Source of the DNA: Flavobacteriales bacterium
GTDB lineage: Bacteria; Bacteroidota; Bacteroidia; Flavobacteriales_E; Vicingaceae
Assembly (NCBI GenBank): GCA_003487525.1
Contig: DNDT01000108.1
Location: 1-5,593 of the forward strand
Direction: 5' to 3'
Length of the DNA: 5,593 nucleotides
In this document: positions 1 through 5,593 of the stretch, piece by piece
How the letters are laid out: each line of letters starts with the position of its first letter
Position numbering within the stretch: the stretch's first letter is position 1
Notes under the pieces: generated by a model
Databases searched by the model: none
What the model was told of the DNA's origin: nothing
The model's input: the letters and a program-made list of their open reading frames with translations, nothing else
Translations under genes and position numbers: made by a program

Positions 1-205
1 CAATGATAGCGAGAGCCACGTCCTGAAATTCCAGGATTCCTTTAATTTGATCCGAAATAATGTAACTTCTGGTCTGTCCCCCTTCAAGAAGAATTTTCTT
101 TGTGTTCTGATAATTTAGCACCGCCAGCATCATAAGCGCAATCACAACCGGAACAATAATGTTCAGGATCAATTGACGGAATATGGTTGTCGTATTAGTG
201 CTCAT
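1..205 (-). CDS. N-terminus of a membrane-anchored, probably sensory protein (partial, runs off left edge)
   Basis: The ATG at 205-203 opens a frame that stays open to the left edge, giving 68 residues of an incomplete protein starting MSTNTTTIFRQLILNIIVPV. Residues about 11-32 form one strongly hydrophobic helix (LILNIIVPVVIALMMLAVL), a likely uncleaved signal anchor. After it comes a polar, helix-prone stretch (NYQNTKKILLEGGQTRSYI, then SDQIKGILEFQDVALAII). A short N-tail, one membrane helix and then an amphipathic helical segment is the usual start of periplasmic sensor modules in histidine kinases, HAMP/SpoIIE-type phosphatases and adenylate/guanylate cyclases. No catalytic domain lies in the window, so the output activity cannot be named. 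The gene starts 75 bp after the stop of the NTT-HEAT-cNBD gene on the same strand and may be co-transcribed with it. No Shine-Dalgarno sequence is seen, which is common in Bacteroidota. The frame is confident, the sensor role is inferred, and a plain membrane protein remains possible. Confidence 0.75.
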   Translation of the reverse strand, partial: MSTNTTTIFRQLILNIIVPVVIALMMLAVLNYQNTKKILLEGGQTRSYIISDQIKGILEFQDVALAII

Positions 206-280
206 TTAGTGAAATCCCATGTTTTGAGAATAAAACTGTTTTTACATCCCATTGTGTTACAATTCCGAAAGAGTGTTTCA

Positions 281-3200
281 TCAGGCACTAACCTCATAAG
301 ATGAAATTCTTCGGTCAATAATTTGAAGCATGATTTCTCCAATTTTCGGATACTTGAACAACAGGGTTTTAATATCCGAATTTGGTATTTCATAAACTTC
401 CAAATCTGACACAGCCTTTATAGAAGCGTCTTTTTCATCTTTATCCATGAAAATCATGTCGTTCACAAATTCGTGATCCGTAAACGTGAGTGCTCCTGTT
501 TTCATGTCCGCTACAGCTTCTCCGCTGATAATGAAGAAATAATTGTTTTCTGCATTATTTCTGATGATTGTTTCTCCAGAACCTATTTTACGGTATTTCA
601 TATCGATGGCCAGGTCTTCGACCATATTCTGATCTTGCCCGTGCATGAGTCGAACATGGTTCAGGTAACTGACTTTCTCTATTAAGACTGAATTCGGATT
701 GCTTTTATACATTGAAATGGCCATGTCCAGTTCGTCTTGCATGTTTTCACTAAGCCTTGCTTTTGATTCGTTGTATGTTGCAGGGTCAATGGCGTTCATC
801 ACGATGGCCGAAGTTTCTCGTAGCAACGGATCCGGGTTAAAGAGATTGGCAATAATATCGATGGTGATATTTTGCTCCTCCTTTTCTATATCCAAATAGG
901 TGTATATGGCACAAGCTCTTGTGTAATTGTTCAGGAAGTTCGCGCTACGGTTCATGATTTGCTTCAGAACATCCGTGTTTCCATATACGTTAATCGGAAA
1001 GTGCAATTCCAGATCCCTGATTTTTTCTTCGGGACGATTGTCTTCAAGCAAGGGGAATAAAACGGTTTTTAGCTGCTCGGCAATAAATAAATCGAGCATT
1101 TCAATGGCAAAACTCACTCCTTCCGTTGTTCCACTTTCGATGTTGTCGCGAATGTGCTGAATAGACTCCGGATCATAGGCCAATGAAAGAAGAAGGAAGA
1201 TCATGTTGTAATTTTCCTCCATTTCATGTTCAAATGCATAGGAAAGATATTTTCCCATGCCAAGGTCTTCCACGTCGAATTTGGCAGCAAAATTCCATGC
1301 AGCGGTAGAAACATTCTGCTCGATTGCCTGGTAAATTTGATTTAAAATAACTTCGTTTTCAGCCCGGTAATTAAGTTCTCTCAACGAATACAAGGCCTTG
1401 AAAACGATCTGGCGGTTTGGATCGTTGATTTTTTTAAGCAGGTATTTGACAGCCTGATCGCCACCAATACGTCCGTATAATCCAACGATTGATACCTGTA
1501 ATTCAGATTCGGCACCCGATTTGTAGTAAGCCCGTTCAAGATTCGGCAGAATATCCTCTCCGATTTGAACCACGGCAGCTTCGGTAGCAGCGCGATATTT
1601 TTCATCCGACAATTGATCAATCAAGGTTGACCACAGGTCCGGATTATTCAGCCTTATCACACCGTGAATGGCCTGAAGTTTTACCTGAGGCATTAAGTCC
1701 CTCATCAAATTTTTCAAAAGTGATGAGAAATCGTGATTTCCCGAATCGCTAATTATTTTGGCTGCCCGAATCCGGTCTTCGAAGTTTTTGGATCTGGCCA
1801 GGTAAACAATTTTTTCTTCGTCCAGTAAACTTTTGTAAGACTTTTCAAGTTTACTCCTTACTTCATTCGCCAGTGTTTTAATGTCCGGATTTGAGTCTTG
1901 TTTTTCAATATTTTTAAGCTCTTTGATCGCACCAAAAATTTCAGATTCATCGATTGATTTGATGGCAAGTTTCTTCGTTTGAATGTTGTTCTCTCTTAAT
2001 AGTTGATCAAGCTTTATATCGAACATCGTCGGTTCGTATTCCTTCATCATGTCGAGGTGCAAGGCTAGTTTTTTAATCAGAACAGCGTTATCCCTTTTCT
2101 TCTCTGCTTCATCCCTCAGAGCAATGTTTTTACTCTCAATCAGTTGCTTTCTTTTTTTGTATTCGACCAGTGAATTCCGCAACATGTTCTGATATTCTTT
2201 GTACAGCTGGAGTGTTATGTATATCCATGCGCCGACAATCAGGACCAGAATATGCGAATAGTTGATCAGATGGATAAAGGTTAGTGCGCCCATGCCCATC
2301 AAAATCAATCCTGAAAGCGTTGCGGATAATTCATTAACAAGACCTTCCACTTTTGCCTGAACATTGTATCTGATTCGTGCATCGATTGGCTGGAAAAGGA
2401 GTCGAAGCGAAGGTGCCTGAATGGAATCCTTCAGGTTAATGCCAAAGAACCTTACCAGTGCCAGAAGCAAAAAGAAAATAATGAATGAAGCACTTCCAAC
2501 TTCAAATCCAAATGAACCAATGACCGCAGCTACCAGCGCGAAAAATCCGATTAATATCGGTGCAACCAGCAAGCTGACCTTTAAACCATACGTCTTGAGC
2601 AGTTTACTGTACACAAAGGTTTTTAATATAAAACTGAACGACATCACCGCAATGGTGAAGTTTGCTATGAACGATGAAAAGGCTATTTGTTCCGGGTAGT
2701 TGATCCTTCCGACGGTGAGGAAATTATACGAGGTGAAGAACAATGCAATCATCGACACAATTACGAAAAGCGCCAGGAGCCTGATGTATTTGTCACTGAT
2801 GAATTTAACAACACCAACACCTTCTGAAACCTCTTCTTCTCCTCCTTCATTCAGATCGTCGGTGTCTTCGCTGAATTTAAATTTTGATGCAATGATGGAT
2901 TGGAAAATCAGTGCGAAGAATATACTCACAGCGCTTATCAGTATCAAGTCTTTGATATGTGGAATAAGCCTGACAATAACCGGGATGGCAAAACAAATTA
3001 CGATCATACCAAAAACAAGTCCACTATCAATAATCGAGAAAAGCCTTTTTCCCTGTCTCAGGGTAAACAACCTACTCGCCATTCCGGAGAAGGCAACAAG
3101 GGATAAGATATACAAGGCACCCATCAATGAAAAAATCGAGAACTCAAGATATTCCCAGGTTGTGTAATTAAAGCTGTACCACATGGCAAAAGTCAGCAGG

Positions 3201-3475
3201 AAGATCATGATCATGTTGAAGGTGATCAGGACCGAGAACCGGATTCTGTTTTGCAGGAATGAAAACCCACCGGTCAATATTATACCCAGAACTCCCGATA
3301 CCAGGAATCCAAATCCCAATTTCTCTTCACCGTATTTCATCATAAAGAGGGTGGTGGCACTATTCTCTAATGTAGCAAAGAAAATACCGATGAAAAATGA
3401 TTGAAGAACGAGCAGGAGTACCATTCCGGCTTCACGTTTTTCAATATTTAGAGATTTTAATATAGCTGAATACAT
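281..3475 (-). CDS. NTT/MFS-like 12-TM protein fused to HEAT repeats and a C-terminal cyclic-nucleotide-binding-like domain
   Basis: This is a 1064-residue inner-membrane protein. Residues about 15-425 hold some 12 hydrophobic helices in two halves, separated by an acidic cytosolic loop at 203-219. The segment after helix 4 (SRLFTLRQGKRLFSIID, 134-150) and the one at 350-385 (SIQAPSLRLLF and RIRYNVQAKVEGLVNEL) resemble the ATP/ADP translocase (NTT) family. A charged helical linker follows (425-470), then alpha-helical HEAT/PBS-lyase-like repeats, clearest at 565-705 (RIRAAKIIS, VKLQAIHGVIRLN, ATEAAVVQIGE, IVFKALYSLREL) and more diverged to about 900. The C-terminus (955-1057) is a CRP-like beta-roll with a well-kept NNYFFIISGEAVAD strand and a terminal helix. 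The phosphate-binding cassette is degenerate (VND where FGE is expected, Lys where Arg is expected). NTTs exchange nucleotides in intracellular parasites. In a free-living bacterium energy parasitism is implausible, so a regulated carrier or sensor is inferred; the substrate is unknown. The chosen start leaves a short polar N-tail before helix 1, as in relatives. Confidence 0.88.
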   Translation of the reverse strand: MYSAILKSLNIEKREAGMVLLLVLQSFFIGIFFATLENSATTLFMMKYGEEKLGFGFLVSGVLGIILTGGFSFLQNRIRFSVLITFNMIMIFLLTFAMWYSFNYTTWEYLEFSIFSLMGALYILSLVAFSGMASRLFTLRQGKRLFSIIDSGLVFGMIVICFAIPVIVRLIPHIKDLILISAVSIFFALIFQSIIASKFKFSEDTDDLNEGGEEEVSEGVGVVKFISDKYIRLLALFVIVSMIALFFTSYNFLTVGRINYPEQIAFSSFIANFTIAVMSFSFILKTFVYSKLLKTYGLKVSLLVAPILIGFFALVAAVIGSFGFEVGSASFIIFFLLLALVRFFGINLKDSIQAPSLRLLFQPIDARIRYNVQAKVEGLVNELSATLSGLILMGMGALTFIHLINYSHILVLIVGAWIYITLQLYKEYQNMLRNSLVEYKKRKQLIESKNIALRDEAEKKRDNAVLIKKLALHLDMMKEYEPTMFDIKLDQLLRENNIQTKKLAIKSIDESEIFGAIKELKNIEKQDSNPDIKTLANEVRSKLEKSYKSLLDEEKIVYLARSKNFEDRIRAAKIISDSGNHDFSSLLKNLMRDLMPQVKLQAIHGVIRLNNPDLWSTLIDQLSDEKYRAATEAAVVQIGEDILPNLERAYYKSGAESELQVSIVGLYGRIGGDQAVKYLLKKINDPNRQIVFKALYSLRELNYRAENEVILNQIYQAIEQNVSTAAWNFAAKFDVEDLGMGKYLSYAFEHEMEENYNMIFLLLSLAYDPESIQHIRDNIESGTTEGVSFAIEMLDLFIAEQLKTVLFPLLEDNRPEEKIRDLELHFPINVYGNTDVLKQIMNRSANFLNNYTRACAIYTYLDIEKEEQNITIDIIANLFNPDPLLRETSAIVMNAIDPATYNESKARLSENMQDELDMAISMYKSNPNSVLIEKVSYLNHVRLMHGQDQNMVEDLAIDMKYRKIGSGETIIRNNAENNYFFIISGEAVADMKTGALTFTDHEFVNDMIFMDKDEKDASIKAVSDLEVYEIPNSDIKTLLFKYPKIGEIMLQIIDRRISSYEVSA

Positions 3476-3476
3476 A

Positions 3477-3501
3477 ACCCGAGGGTATTAGACTAGCTAA
3501 T
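3477..3501. repeat. Two adjacent small inverted repeats in the 5' leader of the NTT-HEAT-cNBD gene
   Basis: ATTAG-ACTAG-CTAAT (3487-3501) has 5-base arms around a 5-base centre. ACCC-GA-GGGT (3477-3486) abuts it and ends one base before the ATG. Both lie in the leader just upstream of the start, where a Shine-Dalgarno sequence would be. The first could be an operator-like site or an RNA stem. The second has a 2-base loop, too tight for a normal hairpin. The symmetry is seen directly; any function is unproven, and short palindromes like these arise by chance. Confidence 0.3.
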
Positions 3502-3504
3502 CTA

Positions 3505-3512
3505 CAAAATTC
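3505..3512 (-). promoter_or_regulatory. Weak candidate -7 box for the NTT-HEAT-cNBD gene (GAATTTTG)
   Basis: On the minus strand GAATTTTG differs from TAnnTTTG only at the first base and lies 29 bases upstream of the ATG at 3475. No convincing -33 element is visible at about 19 bp. The 115-bp gap to the ABC-F stop is long enough for an independent promoter, and no terminator hairpin with a T-run was seen in it, so read-through from the ABC-F gene is also possible. Confidence 0.22.
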
Positions 3513-3590
3513 TGGCATAAAACCAATGAAATTGAAGCTTTGTTCAGTACCTCTGTGTATGTTGTAAAACGCTGATTGTGAAACCCTAAA

Positions 3591-5513
3591 TTAATCCAGT
3601 TTTTCAAGAGCTAGAGAGTCTTTTTCCCAGTTTCTCATGGACAGTTCCAGTTTTTTTTGAACTTCCTGGTATTGATTGATTAAATCTGATTGGTAGCTTG
3701 GACTGGCAGTTATTTTTTCATTTATATCACTGAGTTGGCTTTCGAATTCCATTATCTCTGTTTCCAGCTTATTGATCCTTGATGACAATCTGTTTTTCTC
3801 TCTGGCCAGTGCCTTTCGCTCTTCGTATTCCTGTTTATTTGATGAGGCCTTAACTTCTTTTTTCGGTGCACTCGGCTTGGTTTTTTGATGCAAGTCATCC
3901 AGGGTTTTCAATTTGCTGGATTTAAGGTATTCAGTGATGTCTCCGTTGTATGCTTTTATGCCCTTTTCACTGAACTCAAAAACCTTTTCGGTCAAACCCG
4001 TCAAAAATTCGCGGTCGTGAGAAACAACGATCATACTGCCTTTGTACGATTGCAGTGCCGATTTTAATATGCTCTTGGACTGTATGTCCAGGTGATTTGT
4101 CGGTTCATCCAGTACGAGAAAATTAACGGGTTTCAGCAACAATTTGCACAATGCCAGTCTTGCTTTCTCACCTCCCGATAATACACTTACTTTTTTGTAT
4201 TGATCATCACCGGAAAACAGAAAAGCACCGAGTAAGCTTCGTAAATTCAGAACGGTCGAATTGGCCGATTCGTTCTCGACGGTTGTGAACACATCAAGCT
4301 TTGGATTTAATGTATCCGATTGGTCCTGTGCGTAGTATCCCAAGGCAATTTGATGACCTAATTTCACTTCACCTTCAGACGATATGTCTCCGACAATTAT
4401 TTTAGACAAGGTGGTTTTTCCCGCTCCGTTTTTCCCCACAAAAGCCACTTTCTCTCCCCGGCCCAAGATCAAATTGATGTCATTCAATATATGAGCATCG
4501 CCATACGATTTTGAAATATGCTTGAGTTCCAGGTTGATTTTTCCGGATCTCGGCGCTTCCGGAAACCTGATTTTCATCGAACTTGTTTTCTCTTCGTCAA
4601 TTTCGATGACCTCCATGCGGTCCAGCATCTTTATTCTGGACTGAACCTGTTTTGCCTTGGTGTTTTTTGCGCGAAAGCGATTTACAAAATCCTCCGTGTC
4701 CTTGATTTTCTTTTGTTGATTTTTTTGTGCTGCGAGCAAGGTTTCCCTCATCTCTGATCTGCGTTCCATGTATCTGGAATAGGGAAGGGGGAAATCGTAC
4801 AATTGCGAATCGGCAATTTCTATGGTTCTGTTTGTTATTTTGTTTAGAAATGCAATGTCATGAGAAATCAGAACGACAGTGAAAGGGAGCGTGTGCAGAA
4901 AGGATTCCAGCCATCCGATCGATTCAATATCCAGATGATTGGTAGGTTCATCCAAAAGCAAGAGATGAGGTTCGCTAAGCAATATCTTCGCCAATTCAAT
5001 ACGCATTCTCCAACCACCGCTGAATTCACCTGTGGACCGTTTAAAGTCCCTTGCTTCAAAACCCAATCCGAGAAGCACTTTCTCGACTTTCATGGTAATA
5101 TCGTACCATCCACCTAAGTTTAACTGCTCGCTGATTTCAGATTGCTGGTGAATAAGATCCATATATTCGTTCGACTCGTGGTCCGTTCTTTCTGAAAGCT
5201 GTTCGGTAATGTCCTCCTGAATGGCATTTAACCTTAGTAAATCAGAAAAAGCTTCGGAAGCTTCATCGAAAACGGTCTTGCCTTCAGGCAAAGGCATTTC
5301 TTGTGGCAGATATCCGATTTTCAGTTCTTTTGACAAACTTATTTTTCCACTGTCCGGTTTGGATATGCCGGCGAGAATTTTAATCAGAGTCGATTTTCCG
5401 GCGCCGTTTTTCCCTATTAATCCGATTTTATCACCACGGCTTATTTGGATTGAAGCTTCTTTTAACAAGACTCTGCTGCCAAAATGAATTGATATTTGAT
5501 CTATTCCTATCAT
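3591..5513 (-). CDS. ABC-F family ATPase (ribosome-associated, tandem ABC domains)
   Basis: This is a 640-residue soluble protein with two ATP-binding cassettes and no membrane segment, the ABC-F arrangement. ABC1 has Walker A GKNGAGKST (34-42), signature FSGGW (164-168), Walker B with LLLLDEPTNHLD (184-195) and switch His218. About 120 residues separate Walker A from the signature, with an acidic helical Arm-like insertion near 85-135. The charged linker (about 240-315) corresponds to the P-site-tRNA-interaction motif. ABC2 has GKNGAGKTT (360-368), LSGGE (445-449), FLVLDEPTNHLD (465-476) and His499. A Lys/Glu-rich C-terminal coiled coil runs from about 560 to 640. All catalytic residues are present, so it should be an active ATPase. 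ABC-F proteins act on the ribosome in translation or stalling relief; length and layout resemble the YheS/YdiF-type housekeeping group more than antibiotic-resistance ABC-Fs, but the subgroup needs a tree. The start is Met at 5513 (MIGIDQISIHFG), the usual ABC-F N-terminus. An in-frame ATG at 5576 would add 21 atypical residues across the divergent promoter region. Confidence 0.95.
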   Translation of the reverse strand: MIGIDQISIHFGSRVLLKEASIQISRGDKIGLIGKNGAGKSTLIKILAGISKPDSGKISLSKELKIGYLPQEMPLPEGKTVFDEASEAFSDLLRLNAIQEDITEQLSERTDHESNEYMDLIHQQSEISEQLNLGGWYDITMKVEKVLLGLGFEARDFKRSTGEFSGGWRMRIELAKILLSEPHLLLLDEPTNHLDIESIGWLESFLHTLPFTVVLISHDIAFLNKITNRTIEIADSQLYDFPLPYSRYMERRSEMRETLLAAQKNQQKKIKDTEDFVNRFRAKNTKAKQVQSRIKMLDRMEVIEIDEEKTSSMKIRFPEAPRSGKINLELKHISKSYGDAHILNDINLILGRGEKVAFVGKNGAGKTTLSKIIVGDISSEGEVKLGHQIALGYYAQDQSDTLNPKLDVFTTVENESANSTVLNLRSLLGAFLFSGDDQYKKVSVLSGGEKARLALCKLLLKPVNFLVLDEPTNHLDIQSKSILKSALQSYKGSMIVVSHDREFLTGLTEKVFEFSEKGIKAYNGDITEYLKSSKLKTLDDLHQKTKPSAPKKEVKASSNKQEYEERKALAREKNRLSSRINKLETEIMEFESQLSDINEKITASPSYQSDLINQYQEVQKKLELSMRNWEKDSLALEKLD

Positions 5514-5524
5514 TGATGTGAATG

Positions 5525-5532
5525 CAAATGAA
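5525..5532 (-). promoter_or_regulatory. Weak candidate -7 box for the ABC-F gene (TTCATTTG)
   Basis: Read on the minus strand, TTCATTTG differs from TAnnTTTG only at the second base. It lies 11 bases upstream of the ABC-F ATG at 5513. No -33 TTTG sits at the expected spacing, so this is a weak match in AT-rich DNA. It fits the short-leader arrangement on the other side of the same gap. Confidence 0.2.
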
Positions 5533-5552
5533 CAAAAAAAGGACTTTGGGTT

Positions 5553-5560
5553 TACTTTTG
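5553..5560 (+). promoter_or_regulatory. Bacteroidota-type -7 promoter box (TACTTTTG)
   Basis: TACTTTTG matches the TAnnTTTG consensus recognised by the primary sigma factor of Bacteroidota exactly. It is followed 8 bases later by ATG, a spacing common for short-leader genes in this phylum. No good TTTG -33 element was found at the usual distance of about 19 bp upstream. It points away from the ABC-F gene, so the 55-bp gap 5514-5568 would be a divergent promoter region. Confidence 0.5.
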
Positions 5561-5568
5561 CCCGAATT

Positions 5569-5593
5569 ATGCTCAAACCAGGTCAAAAACTCT
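5569..5593 (+). CDS. Possible start of a divergent gene (8 codons, runs off right edge)
   Basis: ATG at 5569-5571 opens MLKPGQKL on the plus strand, in frame to the edge. It lies 8 bases after a TAnnTTTG box (5553-5560), so a very short or nearly leaderless transcript would begin at this codon. Eight residues cannot identify a family. The beginning faintly recalls N-termini of Bacteroidota sigma-54 (RpoN) proteins, which often start with MLK followed by a Gln/Lys/Leu-rich stretch, but this is only a guess. The gene is inferred from the promoter-like box and the start codon together. Confidence 0.4.

Noticed and set aside
202..393. 63-codon minus-strand open frame spanning the end of the fusion gene
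   Set aside because: It overlaps the cNBD coding region in another frame, its product has no recognisable domain, and it is explained as a shadow of the two real genes.
2421..3167. Two consecutive plus-strand open frames (92 and 155 codons) antisense to the membrane domain
   Set aside because: They lie opposite a clearly coding hydrophobic region, are separated by a stop, and their Ser/Thr/Ile/Asn-rich translations look like antisense shadows rather than a protein.
281..3475. Annotation as an energy-parasite ATP/ADP translocase
   Set aside because: The helices and signature segments are NTT-like, but the HEAT and cNBD fusion and the free-living-type context argue against simple host ATP import. 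The substrate is left open.
3476..3590. Rho-independent terminator after the ABC-F gene
   Set aside because: No GC-rich stem followed by a T-run on the minus strand was found; the only symmetric elements lie next to the downstream start codon.
3591..5513. Antibiotic-resistance ABC-F
   Set aside because: There is no resistance-gene or mobile-element context. The Arm-like insertion in ABC1 and the long C-terminal coiled coil fit housekeeping ABC-F groups better.
5514..5576. N-terminal extension of the ABC-F protein to an ATG at 5576
   Set aside because: The extra 21 residues do not resemble ABC-F N-termini, which begin just before the first beta-strand as MIGIDQISIHFG does. The extension would overlap the divergent promoter box and the plus-strand start.

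Overview
The window looks like chromosomal DNA of a free-living member of the Bacteroidota, probably a Cytophagia- or Bacteroidia-like lineage. The evidence is a moderate-to-low GC content judged by eye, start codons without clear Shine-Dalgarno sequences, a TAnnTTTG-type -7 box just upstream of the rightmost start codon, and the kind of large multidomain transporter-like protein found in that phylum. No RNA gene, mobile element, CRISPR array or long repeat was seen.

Layout, read along the minus strand from right to left. An ABC-F ATPase (3591-5513) is followed after 115 bp by a 1064-residue membrane protein (281-3475). This protein joins a 12-helix ATP/ADP-translocase-like (NTT/MFS) domain to HEAT-like repeats and a C-terminal cyclic-nucleotide-binding-like domain. 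After another 75 bp comes the first 68 codons of a membrane-anchored protein that leaves the window on the left (205 to 1). On the plus strand at the far right, a short open frame begins at 5569 behind a Bacteroidota-type promoter box, so the ABC-F gene is probably divergent from a neighbour that is almost entirely outside the window.

The ABC-F protein is a routine ribosome-associated ATPase and probably unrelated in function to the rest. The NTT-HEAT-cNBD protein and the truncated sensor-like protein are close together on one strand and may form a small membrane signalling or transport unit. The transporter-like half may serve as a sensor or regulated carrier whose activity is set by the cytosolic HEAT and cNBD portions. 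The phosphate-binding cassette of the cNBD lacks the canonical Glu and Arg, so cAMP binding should not be assumed. This fusion protein is the most interesting item in the window; the remainder is ordinary.
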